Assembly (NCBI GenBank): GCA_041649015.1
Contig: JBAZNU010000002.1
Span: 124,001 to 188,000, forward strand
Reading direction: 5' to 3'
Length of the DNA: 64,000 bases
Source of the DNA: Ignavibacteria bacterium
Lineage (GTDB): Bacteria; Bacteroidota; Ignavibacteria; Tepidaquicellales; Tepidaquicellaceae
Shown piece after piece: positions 51,738 to 61,230 of the stretch (the stretch's first letter is position 1; every line of letters starts with the position of its first letter). Position numbers and translations under genes: made by a program. The notes below the pieces were generated by a model. That model made no database searches, was not told the DNA's origin, and saw nothing but the letters and a program-made list of their open reading frames with translations.

Positions 51738-53405
51738 CTACGTTTGAATCACACCAGGATTAAATTTTGGTATATCAGGATTACAGTTCGCTATTGATAT
51801 ACATTGTGATACAACTTCACGTGTTTTAGCGGGGTCTATAATTCCGTCGATCCAAAGTCTTGCCGCAGCATAAAGAACGTTAGTTTGCTCATCGTACTTT
51901 TTTGATATATCTTCGAGAAACTTTTTCTTATCGTCCGAATGAATTTCTTTACCGAGTTTTCTCAGTTGACCGATTTTAATATCGAGTAAGACGTTTGAAG
52001 CCTGAGAGCCGCCCATTACTGCAATCTTTGCGTTCGGGTATGCAAAAATGAATCGCGGGTCATAAGCTTTGCCACACATAGCGTAATTTCCAGCACCGAA
52101 ACTATTACCTGTAATTATGGTTATTTTAGGTACGGTAGAATTAGCGACGGCATTAACCATCTTCGCACCGTCTTTAATGATACCACCGTGTTCAGATGTC
52201 GAACCAACCATAAAGCCCGTAACATCCTGAAGAAAGAGCAGGGGAATTTTTCTCTGATTACAATTCATAATAAACCGTGTTGCCTTATCAGCTGAATCGG
52301 AGTAAATGACCCCACCGAATTGCATTTCCGTGTGACCTTTGGGATTCTTTTTCTTAACAACTTCACGTTGATTTGCAATGATTCCAACGGCCCAACCGTT
52401 GATGCGGGCAAAACCAGTAATAATAGTTTGGCCATAGGATGGTTTGTATTCATCAAAATCACTATCATCGATTATTCTGGCCATCAGGTCGTAGGTGTTA
52501 TAAGGTTTTGTACTGTCTTCAGGAATAACACCATATATTTCGTTTACATCGTAAGCAGGATTTTTTGATTCAATTCTATCAAAACCAGCAAAAGTATTGT
52601 GACCAAATTTACTTACGAGACTTCGAATTTTTTCAATTGCTGCTTTATCGTCAAGTACTTTTTCGTCAGTTATGCCAGAGACAGCCGACGAAACTTCACC
52701 TCCACCGAGGGATTCTGTATCGGTAACTTCGCCTATTGCGGCTTTGACAAGATGAGGACCAGCAAGAAAAATACTGCCTGTACCTTCCACGATAATTGTT
52801 TCATCGCTCATAATAGGGAGATAAGCACCGCCAGCAACACAGGGACCCATTATTGCAGCTATCTGAGGTATGCCCATAGAGCTCATTACAGCATTATTAC
52901 GGAAGATACGACCAAAGTGCTCTTTATCAGGAAAGATTTCATCCTGCAGGGGAAGGAAGACACCAGCGGAGTCGACAAGATAAATTATAGGAAGTTTGTT
53001 TTCCATCGCAATTTCCTGTGCACGAAGGTTTTTCTTACAAGTTAAAGGAAACCAAGCACCTGCCTTTACGGTTGCATCATTTGCAACAATAACACAATCT
53101 CGCCCTGAAACTTTGCCGATGCCGAAAATTGTACCTGATGATGGAGCACCACCAAATTCCTTATACATATCATAAGCTGTAAACAGACCGATTTCAAGGA
53201 ATGATGTATTTTTATCAATGAGGAGGTTAACTCTTTCTCTGCAATGAAGCTTGTTCTGCGAGTGAAGTTTTTCTATGGCTTTTTTACCCCCACCTTCTGA
53301 AACGACTTTTCCCTTCGCAGTTATATCGACCATTAAACTTTTATGAAAGACGGTTCTTTCAGCGAATGATTTCTCTTTCTTTAAATCAGATTTCAATAAT
53401 GCCAT
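51738..53405 (-). CDS. Acyl-CoA carboxylase carboxyltransferase (beta) subunit, methylcrotonyl-CoA type
   Basis: The 555 aa beta subunit transfers CO2 from carboxybiotin to an acyl-CoA. Crotonase-fold signatures: ERVNLLIDKNTSFLEIG, GGAPSSGTIFGIG, LVDSAGVFLPLQDEIFPD, GPCVAGGAYLP and GSQASNVL. The sequence around DEIFPDKEHFGRIFRN matches 3-methylcrotonyl-CoA carboxylase beta chains (leucine catabolism) better than propionyl- or acetyl-CoA types. The biotinylated alpha subunit is not in the window. It lies 113 nt downstream of clpX, in the same direction. Substrate call moderate. Confidence 0.88.
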   Translation of the reverse strand: MALLKSDLKKEKSFAERTVFHKSLMVDITAKGKVVSEGGGKKAIEKLHSQNKLHCRERVNLLIDKNTSFLEIGLFTAYDMYKEFGGAPSSGTIFGIGKVSGRDCVIVANDATVKAGAWFPLTCKKNLRAQEIAMENKLPIIYLVDSAGVFLPLQDEIFPDKEHFGRIFRNNAVMSSMGIPQIAAIMGPCVAGGAYLPIMSDETIIVEGTGSIFLAGPHLVKAAIGEVTDTESLGGGEVSSAVSGITDEKVLDDKAAIEKIRSLVSKFGHNTFAGFDRIESKNPAYDVNEIYGVIPEDSTKPYNTYDLMARIIDDSDFDEYKPSYGQTIITGFARINGWAVGIIANQREVVKKKNPKGHTEMQFGGVIYSDSADKATRFIMNCNQRKIPLLFLQDVTGFMVGSTSEHGGIIKDGAKMVNAVANSTVPKITIITGNSFGAGNYAMCGKAYDPRFIFAYPNAKIAVMGGSQASNVLLDIKIGQLRKLGKEIHSDDKKKFLEDISKKYDEQTNVLYAAARLWIDGIIDPAKTREVVSQCISIANCNPDIPKFNPGVIQT

Positions 53406-53518
53406 AGAAAAAATGTATAAATTAATTAATAAGTTTGCATTTTAATAAAATAATGTGTGAATTGAAATACAATTATGTAATTTTCTTAGGCGCCGACCTA
53501 TAAAAAACTCAAATACTA

Positions 53519-54799
53519 CTATGCAAGAGCTTTTTTGTTCGGGCTTAGATAAATTGGTTCTTTGCGTTCGGTAATCACTTCTTTAGTTATGATGCAGCTT
53601 GCAAGGTTTTCTTTTGAAGGGATTTTGTACATTATATCAACCATTATATTTTCCATGATAGAACGAAGAGCGCGTGCACCAGTACCACGTTTAATTGCAA
53701 TTTCGGTAACTGCAGTTAGAGCATCTTCATGGAAAACAAGGTCAACGCCTTCCATTCTGAAAAGTTTTTTATATTGCTTAATAAGAGCATTTCTCGGTTC
53801 GGTAAGAATCGTCAGCAAAGCTTTAGTATCGAGGCTTTCAAGTGAGGTGACAATTGGAAGTCTGCCAACAATTTCAGGTATTAAACCGAATTTAACAAGG
53901 TCATCAGGTTCAACTTGGGTTAAAATCTCATCTGTTTTAATATCATTTTTGCCGAATACTTCAGCACCGAAACCAATAGAGCCTTTAGCGACTCTTCTTT
54001 CAATAATTTTTTCAAGACCAACAAAAGCACCACCACAAATGAAAAGAATATTTTTTGTGTTAATGCTTAATAGAGGTTGTTCAGGGTGTTTCCTGCCACC
54101 TTTTGGTGGAACAGTTGCAATTGTACCTTCGAGAATCTTAAGTAATGCCTGCTGAACACCTTCGCCGGAAACATCACGAGTTATAGAAACATTTTCGCTT
54201 TTTCTTGAAATTTTATCAATTTCATCTACATAGATAATGCCCATTTCCGCTTTCTGAATATCATATTCGGCATTCTGCAAAAGTCTTACCAGCATTGATT
54301 CCACATCATCTCCAACATAACCGGCTTCGGTAAGAGTTGTTGCATCAGCGATAGCAAAAGGAACGTTAAGTAATTTTGCCAAGGTTTGAGCGAGATAAGT
54401 TTTTCCAGTTCCTGTAGTACCAATCATTAAGATATTACTCTTTTCCAGTTCGACATCGTCGATGCTAATAGATTTCATTGCATCAATTCTTTTGTAATGA
54501 TTATAAACGGCAACGGCGAGCGATTTTTTAGCACGGTCCTGACCGATAACATATTCATCAAGGAATTTCTTAATAGCAGCAGGGTTGATACCAGATTTTG
54601 ATTTATTGAAATTAGCACTGCTTGTGGGATCAGTATTCATCTTAATAATATGTACAGCACCGTCAACACAAATTTCACAAATAAACGGAGCCTTTCCAAA
54701 TCTATCAGCGGGACCTTTAATTAAATTTGTCACTTTGTCTGCGCTTCTACCGCAAAAAGAACATCTTGGAACAATATTATTAGCTGACTTAGCTGCCAT
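53519..54799 (-). CDS. clpX: ATP-dependent Clp protease ATP-binding subunit ClpX
   Basis: AAA+ unfoldase that feeds ClpP. With the ATG at 54799 the protein is 426 aa: N-terminal zinc-binding domain with Cys13, Cys16, Cys41 and Cys44, Walker A GTTGTGKT (127-134), pore loop GYVGDDVE, Walker B YVDEIDKI and arginine-containing RRGTGARALRS sensor region. An in-frame start at 54844 would run into the tRNA gene and is rejected. No clpP nearby. tRNA-Leu lies just upstream. Confidence 0.97.
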   Translation of the reverse strand: MAAKSANNIVPRCSFCGRSADKVTNLIKGPADRFGKAPFICEICVDGAVHIIKMNTDPTSSANFNKSKSGINPAAIKKFLDEYVIGQDRAKKSLAVAVYNHYKRIDAMKSISIDDVELEKSNILMIGTTGTGKTYLAQTLAKLLNVPFAIADATTLTEAGYVGDDVESMLVRLLQNAEYDIQKAEMGIIYVDEIDKISRKSENVSITRDVSGEGVQQALLKILEGTIATVPPKGGRKHPEQPLLSINTKNILFICGGAFVGLEKIIERRVAKGSIGFGAEVFGKNDIKTDEILTQVEPDDLVKFGLIPEIVGRLPIVTSLESLDTKALLTILTEPRNALIKQYKKLFRMEGVDLVFHEDALTAVTEIAIKRGTGARALRSIMENIMVDIMYKIPSKENLASCIITKEVITERKEPIYLSPNKKALA

Positions 54800-54817
54800 A
54801 ATCAATAAATTATTTAG

Positions 54818-54899
54818 TGCGCGATAAGGGAGTCGAACCCCCACGAGTTGCCTCGCTAGATCCTAAGTCTAGTGCGTCTGCCAGTTCCGCCAATCGCGC
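54818..54899 (-). tRNA. tRNA-Leu (anticodon UAG)
   Basis: An 82-nt class II tRNA. Acceptor stem GCGCGAT pairs with ATCGCGC (54819-54825), D-arm starts TGGCGGAACTGGCAGAC, anticodon stem CTAGA/TCTAG with loop CTTAGGA giving anticodon UAG, a long variable arm and the T-arm GTGGGGGTTCGACTCCC region. No CCA is encoded. It reads CUA (and probably CUN) leucine codons. It lies 18 nt before the clpX start on the same strand, so the clpX leader is probably released by tRNA processing. Confidence 0.95.
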
Positions 54900-55004
54900 T
54901 GCATATCAATAAATATAATTAAAAATAATAAATGAAATTAGTCAATTAAAGGTTAATTCATGAGAGTAATTATGAAGGACAAAAACAGAATAATGATTTG
55001 CTGT

Positions 55005-55268
55005 TTACAATTTATCGCTTAAAAAATCTCCGAGAAGGTTATCATCAGAAATAAAAATTTTCGAACAAAATTCGCCTGAAAACTTACCTGTTTTAACGCA
55101 GTTGTAATGATTATCTCTAATAGATTTCTTATTTTTAGATTTTGCAGAAAAGGCAAAGTCGTCAAGTTCACTACCACACTCAGTACAAAAGACACCGTTA
55201 TTCTTAGGTGTTTTCTTCACAGTTTTCGAGATTTTGGAATTCTTAGAAATTTTCGAATTCTTTTTCAT
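55005..55268 (-). CDS. Small zinc-ribbon-like protein
   Basis: An 87 aa basic protein. Residues 1-24 are a Lys/Ser/Asn repeat (KNSKISKNSKISK), then FCTECGSELDD supplies one cysteine pair (Cys28, Cys31) and further cysteines follow in HYNCVKTG and EFCSKIF, so a four-Cys zinc-ribbon fold is possible. It may bind nucleic acid through the basic tail. Family unknown. Confidence 0.5.
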   Translation of the reverse strand: MKKNSKISKNSKISKTVKKTPKNNGVFCTECGSELDDFAFSAKSKNKKSIRDNHYNCVKTGKFSGEFCSKIFISDDNLLGDFLSDKL

Positions 55269-55388
55269 TAATGTTAATAATTAAAATATTCAACTTACCA
55301 AATAATTATAAATCTGTAAGTTAATAATAAAAACAAAATTCGAAAAATAAAGTTCACGAAAAATAAGGCAGAACAAATTTAAATTGTA

Positions 55389-56333
55389 TTAAAAATCAGA
55401 TGTCAATGAATTACTAAATGAATATGGATCATTGATCTTGGAATAGATATCATCGAGTGATTCTTGAAGGAGGTTGTAGTTATTACTATTCCAAAATGTT
55501 TTTTGAATCTTCATATTAACCATTTCTATTATTTCGTTGGTCAGATATTCTTTGCGTTTAATATCAAAAAGGCCAGTAGATTCAAGATGTTTTCTATGCC
55601 TAAAAATTTCTGAGAGCAGATCCTCAGTACCTGTATTTTTGACGGCAATAGTTTTCAAAACGTTAATAATCCAGTTATTATTATGAGGTGAACGAAGATG
55701 AAGAATATTTTTAATACTTGTTACAATCTCGTCAGCACCTTGCCTGTCAGATTTGTTAAGTACAAAAATATCAGCAATTTCCATTAAGCCGGCTTTCATA
55801 GCCTGAACAGAATCTCCTGACTCTGGTACGAGTACTACAATCGTAGTATCTGCTGTTTTAGCGATATCAAGTTCTGACTGACCTACACCTACTGTTTCAA
55901 TAAGAATGAAATTCTTACCAGCAGCATCGAGTATTTTTGAAACATCGTTGACATTCTTGCTTAAACCACCTAAAGATCCACGAGTAGCCATAGAACGAAT
56001 GAACACATTTCCCAGAAGAGAAGAGTCGGTCATGCGTACTCTATCGCCGAGTAGCGCTCCCCCCGTGAAAGGACTTGTAGGATCAACTGCTATTACTCCG
56101 ACTTTGTTTCCTTTACCGACGAGACTTTTAATAAGACAGTCAGTAATAGTTGATTTACCGGCACCAGGAGGACCAGTAATTCCAATCTTATACGCATTAC
56201 CGGTATGTTTATAAACTTTTTTTAATAATGATTGTTTATTTTCTGATTCGTTTTCGGCAACAGAAATTGCTTTAGAGATACTTCGTTTATCACCATTAAT
56301 TATTTTATCAATATCAATTAAATCTGATTTCAT
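55389..56333 (-). CDS. meaB: Methylmalonyl-CoA mutase-associated GTPase MeaB
   Basis: G3E-family GTPase that loads and protects adenosylcobalamin-dependent methylmalonyl-CoA mutase. The 314 aa length is normal. Walker A TGPPGAGKST (53-62), DPTSPFTGGALLGDRVRM and FIRSMATRGSLGGLS (family signature switch regions), ETVGVGQSE and the base-specificity NKSD motif are present. The mutase is not in the window. It is the last gene of a four-gene operon; its start overlaps the epimerase stop by 4 nt. Confidence 0.94.
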   Translation of the reverse strand: MKSDLIDIDKIINGDKRSISKAISVAENESENKQSLLKKVYKHTGNAYKIGITGPPGAGKSTITDCLIKSLVGKGNKVGVIAVDPTSPFTGGALLGDRVRMTDSSLLGNVFIRSMATRGSLGGLSKNVNDVSKILDAAGKNFILIETVGVGQSELDIAKTADTTIVVLVPESGDSVQAMKAGLMEIADIFVLNKSDRQGADEIVTSIKNILHLRSPHNNNWIINVLKTIAVKNTGTEDLLSEIFRHRKHLESTGLFDIKRKEYLTNEIIEMVNMKIQKTFWNSNNYNLLQESLDDIYSKINDPYSFSNSLTSDF

Positions 56334-57256
56334 TTTACGTTGTAGGATTTAAACCAATCGTAAGTAATTTTCAGACCATCTTCAAGATTATATTGCGGAA
56401 TCCAATCTAATATACGCTTTGCTTTACTGTTATCAAGGCAACTACGTTTTTGCTCTCCTTTTACAGATTCCCTGTGAACGAATTCTGATTTAGTTTCAGT
56501 GACTTTTATTATATGTTTAGCAAGTAAATTTGTGCTTGTTTCTGAACCAGTAGAAACGTTAAACACATCAGATTCAGTGTATTTGAGGGCTTTTAGATTA
56601 GCATCGGCAACATCTCGGACATAAACATAATCACGAGTATTTGTGCCGTCACCATTAATGAAAGACGTTTTATTATTAATAATGTTTTTCATAAAAACTG
56701 ATACAACACCACCTTCACCTGAATTCCCCTGTCTTTCACCATAAACGTTAGCGTATCTTAGAATTATGTAATCAATATTATAGTAGCTTTTGAAAAAGAA
56801 TAGATATTTCTCAATCGTGATTTTTGAAATACCATATGGTGATAAGGGCTGAATTCTATGGCTTTCCGAGGCGGGGAACTGTAACTGTTCACCATACGCG
56901 GCTCCTCCAGAAGAGGCGAAAATAAATTTCTTAATGTTGTATTTTACTGAAAGCTGTAGGAGATTGAGGGAACCTTCAACATTTATTCTTAAATCCTTCA
57001 CCGGATTAAAAATCGAATCTCTTAAATCAATTTGAGCTGCCTGATGATTAATTACGTCAATCTTATTTTCTTTAAAAATGTATTCGATATCATCAGAGTA
57101 AATATCATTCTTATAAAATTTGCAATCATTGTTAATAAACTCACCGCTGCTGTTTGACATATTATCGAGTATTATAACATTATGACCTTTTTTCAAATAT
57201 ACATCGCAAATTTTAGAACCAATAAATCCTGCTCCTCCAGTTACAAGTATATTCAT
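56330..57256 (-). CDS. NAD-dependent nucleotide-sugar epimerase (GalE-like SDR)
   Basis: A 308 aa extended SDR enzyme: TGGAGFIGSKICD (NAD-binding Rossmann motif), SSGGAAYGE, the catalytic SPYGISKITIEKY (Tyr-x3-Lys), and NVYGERQGNSGEGG. This matches UDP-glucose/UDP-GlcNAc 4-epimerases and related sugar epimerases. Substrate is not certain. It is translationally coupled to purD upstream and meaB downstream by 4-nt overlaps, and a GT4 glycosyltransferase heads the same operon, so surface glycan synthesis is a likely use. Confidence 0.9.
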   Translation of the reverse strand: MNILVTGGAGFIGSKICDVYLKKGHNVIILDNMSNSSGEFINNDCKFYKNDIYSDDIEYIFKENKIDVINHQAAQIDLRDSIFNPVKDLRINVEGSLNLLQLSVKYNIKKFIFASSGGAAYGEQLQFPASESHRIQPLSPYGISKITIEKYLFFFKSYYNIDYIILRYANVYGERQGNSGEGGVVSVFMKNIINNKTSFINGDGTNTRDYVYVRDVADANLKALKYTESDVFNVSTGSETSTNLLAKHIIKVTETKSEFVHRESVKGEQKRSCLDNSKAKRILDWIPQYNLEDGLKITYDWFKSYNVK

Positions 57257-58560
57257 ATTTTATTTTTCATTAATTCAGAAAACTTTCGCCCAATATCTTT
57301 CCTGTAGTAAATATTATCGAAAGATACGTTTTTAATGTTTTTGTACGATTTTGAGAGTGCATCATCGATTGATATATCGCTCAAACATACAATTGACATA
57401 ACTCTTCCGCCGTTTGATTTTATTTTACCGTCTTCTATTTTAGTGCCTGAATGGAAAACTAAAGCATCGCTTTCAAAATTATCGAGACCATGAATCTCTT
57501 TTCCCTTTTCAAAATTATCCGGATAACCTTTAGAAGCGATCACAACACATGCAGAGAATTTTTCGTATTTCTCAAGCTTATAATTTTTGATTTTGTTATC
57601 AGGAACCGAAATAATCATTTCCAAAAAATCCGATTTAATTAACGGTAGAACAGCTTGAGTTTCAGGGTCACCGAATCTGCAATTAAACTCTATCACATAC
57701 GGATTATTATTAACAATCATTAATCCACAATAGAGGCAACCTTTAAACGTTCTACCATCTTTGTCCAACCCAACTAATGCCGGTTCAATGATCTTATTTT
57801 TTATCTTATTGAAGATACTATCTTTAATGAGTTTATCAGCAGGAGAGTAAGCGCCCATACCACCTGTATTTTTACCAGTATCACCCTCACCAATCTTTTT
57901 GTGATCCTGAGCAAAAGGAAGAACTATGTAGTCTTTGCCATCTGTAATAACAAAAACAGATAATTCGAATCCACTGAGAAATTCTTCGATAATAAAGTCT
58001 TCACCAGAGTCTCCAAAAATTTTTGCAGTATGAATATCTTTTATAAATTTGACAGCATCACTTTTATCAACTGATATATAAACCCCTTTACCTCCCGCAA
58101 GTCCATCAGCTTTTAAAACTGCGGGGAAGGTAATATTATCAAGATAACTTTCAACTTCTGAGTAGTTATTCTTATCGAATGATTTATATGATGCGGTAGG
58201 AATGCCGTACCTCAGCATAAAATCTTTTGCATAGACTTTGCTTGTTTCAATTTCGGCAGCAATTTTTGAAGGACCGAATACTTTCGCATTTGTCATTTTG
58301 TAAAGAGAATCAGCAAGACCTAATGATAAAGGAATTTCAGGTCCTATTACGACGAGATCGATATTATCGTTATTAACAAATTGAGTAATCCCCTTTATAT
58401 CAACTGAATTAATGTTTACAGGGATAGCTAGTTTATCAATGCCAGGATTTCCCTGTGTACAATAAAGGGAGCAATTTAATTCCTTGAAGGACGATGAATT
58501 TGATATTTTCCAAGCGATGGCATGCTCTCTACCTCCGTTACCAACGATTAATATCTTCAT
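57253..58560 (-). CDS. purD: Phosphoribosylamine-glycine ligase
   Basis: Second step of purine synthesis: joins glycine to phosphoribosylamine with ATP. The 435 aa protein opens MKILIVGNGGREHAIAWK, then the ATP-grasp region with VLKADGLAGGKGVYI, TGGMGAYSPADKL and VIEFNCRFGDPETQAVLPL. The ATG at 58560 leaves 1 nt after the upstream glycosyltransferase stop; a longer in-frame ATG at 58575 would overlap it by 14 nt. Confidence 0.96.
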   Translation of the reverse strand: MKILIVGNGGREHAIAWKISNSSSFKELNCSLYCTQGNPGIDKLAIPVNINSVDIKGITQFVNNDNIDLVVIGPEIPLSLGLADSLYKMTNAKVFGPSKIAAEIETSKVYAKDFMLRYGIPTASYKSFDKNNYSEVESYLDNITFPAVLKADGLAGGKGVYISVDKSDAVKFIKDIHTAKIFGDSGEDFIIEEFLSGFELSVFVITDGKDYIVLPFAQDHKKIGEGDTGKNTGGMGAYSPADKLIKDSIFNKIKNKIIEPALVGLDKDGRTFKGCLYCGLMIVNNNPYVIEFNCRFGDPETQAVLPLIKSDFLEMIISVPDNKIKNYKLEKYEKFSACVVIASKGYPDNFEKGKEIHGLDNFESDALVFHSGTKIEDGKIKSNGGRVMSIVCLSDISIDDALSKSYKNIKNVSFDNIYYRKDIGRKFSELMKNKI

Positions 58561-58561
58561 T

Positions 58562-59839
58562 TTATTCAACGTCAAGTAAGTAATTTAATTCTTTTGCGAG
58601 TTCTCCAGTAATATTTTTCCTATTGTACAATCTAACCATTTCTTCGTTAGCTTCCGGCATTTCGTTATTCAACCACAGTTTAAAATATTCGTAGATTGTG
58701 TCTGATATCAGTTCGGGAGTTTCATCAGGAATAAATCTGATGGCATTATATTTTTCCAGAAGTTTTTTAGTTACACCTTCAGGTACGCATGCTATTATGT
58801 TTTTGCGGCTACCAATGTATTCGCCAACTTTACCCGGCATAGCAGCGTCTTCATTTTCACCTCTTGAAACAAGCAAGAAAAGAATGTCGGAAGATAGGAG
58901 ATATTTTACACATTCCGAGTGGTTTATATAACCCGGCAGATTCAGACTATCCTGAATGTTTAGATGTTTAGCAAGGTTAATAAGTTCTTTTGTAAAAATG
59001 CCAAGAAAGAGGAATTCCATCTTTCCGCGAGTTTCGGGATATTTATCGTATAAATTTCTTATAGCTTTAAAATAAAATTTTGGATTTCGTGTATAAAAAC
59101 TTCCCGAATATGTAATCCTCATTTTATTTGTTAATGGAAGTTTTTTTCCTTTAGCAATTTCAAAATCCTCTTCATCATATCCATGAGAAAATATTTTGAC
59201 ATCATTGTAGTTTATATTTTCATATCTCCTTATTAACATTTCCTTAACTCTTCTATTAGTAGTTATTACAATGTTAGAATCTTTAATAACCTTTCGTTCG
59301 AGTTTCTCATTTGCTTTTCTGTGTAACGGAGTTGGGTAGAAATTAAGTACAGGACTGTCAACCCAAGCATCTCTATAATCTATAACGAGGGGAATTTTAT
59401 ACTTTCTTTTAACTTCCTGTCCAATTAGAAAATCAGTATATGGGGGGGCTGTTGCAAAGACGAGATTAAAGCCATTATATTTATCCCATATTGAGTCAAT
59501 CTTTCTAAGAGCTTTTCTTTTCCATAAAATCTTTGTGTCAGGAATAAAAAACACCTGAGCAATCCTGCTACGTAATTTTCTAAATTTTTCTTTAGGAACC
59601 CTAGTAACGATCTTGGATAAATTTAATTCGTCATTACCAGTTCTTTCAATTATTATTCCACTATTAATAGCTTCGTCAAGCAGGTATTCATCAATTGCGA
59701 AATATTTTTTGGGATTTATTGTGAGTACAATAGGCTGCCAGTTATAATTCAAGAGATATTTGGCAAACTTAAGAGTTCTTTGCACACCACCCATACCCAT
59801 TGGAGGAAAATAATAGGAAATAATTAATATTTTATTCAA
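58562..59839 (-). CDS. Family 4-type glycosyltransferase (GT-B fold)
   Basis: A 425 aa cytoplasmic enzyme. N-terminal half begins SYYFPPMGMGGVQRTLKFA (acceptor-domain pattern of GT4 enzymes), with PLVIDYRDAWVDSP; the C-terminal donor-binding half has TYSGSFYTRNP, and the GEYIGSRKNIIA stretch where the nucleotide-sugar ribose contacts lie. The usual EGFPxxxxE is modified (MPGKVGEY). It probably adds a sugar to a surface glycan. It heads the glycosyltransferase-purD-epimerase-meaB operon. Confidence 0.85.
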   Translation of the reverse strand: MNKILIISYYFPPMGMGGVQRTLKFAKYLLNYNWQPIVLTINPKKYFAIDEYLLDEAINSGIIIERTGNDELNLSKIVTRVPKEKFRKLRSRIAQVFFIPDTKILWKRKALRKIDSIWDKYNGFNLVFATAPPYTDFLIGQEVKRKYKIPLVIDYRDAWVDSPVLNFYPTPLHRKANEKLERKVIKDSNIVITTNRRVKEMLIRRYENINYNDVKIFSHGYDEEDFEIAKGKKLPLTNKMRITYSGSFYTRNPKFYFKAIRNLYDKYPETRGKMEFLFLGIFTKELINLAKHLNIQDSLNLPGYINHSECVKYLLSSDILFLLVSRGENEDAAMPGKVGEYIGSRKNIIACVPEGVTKKLLEKYNAIRFIPDETPELISDTIYEYFKLWLNNEMPEANEEMVRLYNRKNITGELAKELNYLLDVE

Positions 59840-60039
59840 CGTATTTTAATGTATTTAATTATAAATTTACTCAAAATATTAAAAAAACTCAATTCAACTG
59901 CATTACGCAGATTTGAAGTAAAAGTACCGAAAAGAATATTTAATGAATTGATTTAATTTTAAGATTACTATAATATTATAATAAAAGCGTATATATATCC
60001 ATAAATCGTACTTTTACAATATGTTATTTAACATATAAT

Positions 60040-61230
60040 ATGACCAAAGCAGATATATTAATAGTTGAAGATGATGAGATAATAGCATCGTTAATTAAAA
60101 CATACTTAGAAAGAAGTAATTATAATGTTATCGATGTAACTTCAGATGGAGAAAAAGCTGTCAGCTTAGCATTGAATTCAAATCCTGATTTAATTCTACT
60201 AGATATTTTCTTAAAGAACAGTATAGATGGCATTGAAGTAGCAAAACGAATTAATAATCAAAAGGAAATACCGATTATTTTTCTCACAGCAGATTCAAGT
60301 GATGAGACAATACAAAGAGCCAAAATAACACAACCTCACGGATATTTAGTGAAACCAGTTGATAGTGTAGTTCTAATAACTAATATCGAACTAATACTCC
60401 AGAAGCAATATTCGCATAATAAAAAACTATTAGAAACGCTGAAGAAAGCGTATGATGAGCTAGAATCGAAAGTCAGGGTGAGGACTAATGAGTTATACAA
60501 AGCTAATGAAAATTTGAAAAACGAGATTGAGCAAAGATTAAGAATAGAAAAAGAATTACGCAGAGCAGATACATTAGTGACAATAGGAAAAATGTCTGCT
60601 GTCCTTGCTCATGAAATAAGAAATCCGTTAAATTCGATTAAGATTAACGCTGATATACTTATTGATAATGATTCTTTTACTGAGAGTCAAAAAAAGAGAC
60701 TTAAAATTATACACAAAGAGGTTGAGAGACTGAACAATTTAGTGAAGGACGTTTTACTTTTTTCGAGGCAAAGTGACCTTTTATTGAGTGAATTTATGCT
60801 TGAGAGCTTTTTTGAAACAATACATTTGCAGCTTAAGGCAATACTTGAAGAAAAGAAAATCGTCATCGAATTTAAAACTCCTAAGGTGAAAGTAAGGGGC
60901 GATATAGAGAAACTCAAACAGGTTTTCCTTAATTTAATGATAAATGCAATAGACGCGATTTATGAAAACGGCAGGATAGAAATAAATTCTTTTACAAACA
61001 GCAATGACAAATTTATAATTGAAATAAAGGATAATGGCTGCGGAATTGCGGATACGAATAAGCTTTTTGAACCCTTTTATACGACAAAGAACCTCGGAAC
61101 CGGTTTAGGTCTTCCAATATCCCAGAATATACTAAGAAGACATAATGGTAATCTATACTTACTCAGCAGTAAACCAAACGAAACAATATTCAGAATTGAG
61201 TTACCATTAAATAATATCATATTTATATAA
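60040..61230 (+). CDS. Soluble hybrid: receiver domain followed by histidine kinase
   Basis: A 396 aa cytoplasmic protein. Receiver domain 1-118 with acidic pocket EDDE and phosphoacceptor Asp55 (LILLDIF), Lys in VKPVD; a coiled coil (about 125-175); HisKA with His191 in SAVLAHEIRNPLNS; and HATPase with N-box NLMINAIDAI, DNGCGI and GTGLGLPIS. No membrane helix or sensor domain. The 1-nt overlap with the NtrC-type gene (ATGA-like junction) argues that it phosphorylates that regulator. It may itself receive phosphate from another kinase, making a relay. Confidence 0.93.
   Translation: MTKADILIVEDDEIIASLIKTYLERSNYNVIDVTSDGEKAVSLALNSNPDLILLDIFLKNSIDGIEVAKRINNQKEIPIIFLTADSSDETIQRAKITQPHGYLVKPVDSVVLITNIELILQKQYSHNKKLLETLKKAYDELESKVRVRTNELYKANENLKNEIEQRLRIEKELRRADTLVTIGKMSAVLAHEIRNPLNSIKINADILIDNDSFTESQKKRLKIIHKEVERLNNLVKDVLLFSRQSDLLLSEFMLESFFETIHLQLKAILEEKKIVIEFKTPKVKVRGDIEKLKQVFLNLMINAIDAIYENGRIEINSFTNSNDKFIIEIKDNGCGIADTNKLFEPFYTTKNLGTGLGLPISQNILRRHNGNLYLLSSKPNETIFRIELPLNNIIFI

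Noticed and set aside
54800..54844. Longer clpX start
   Set aside because: The extra 15 codons run into the 3' end of tRNA-Leu and are not part of the conserved ClpX N-terminus.
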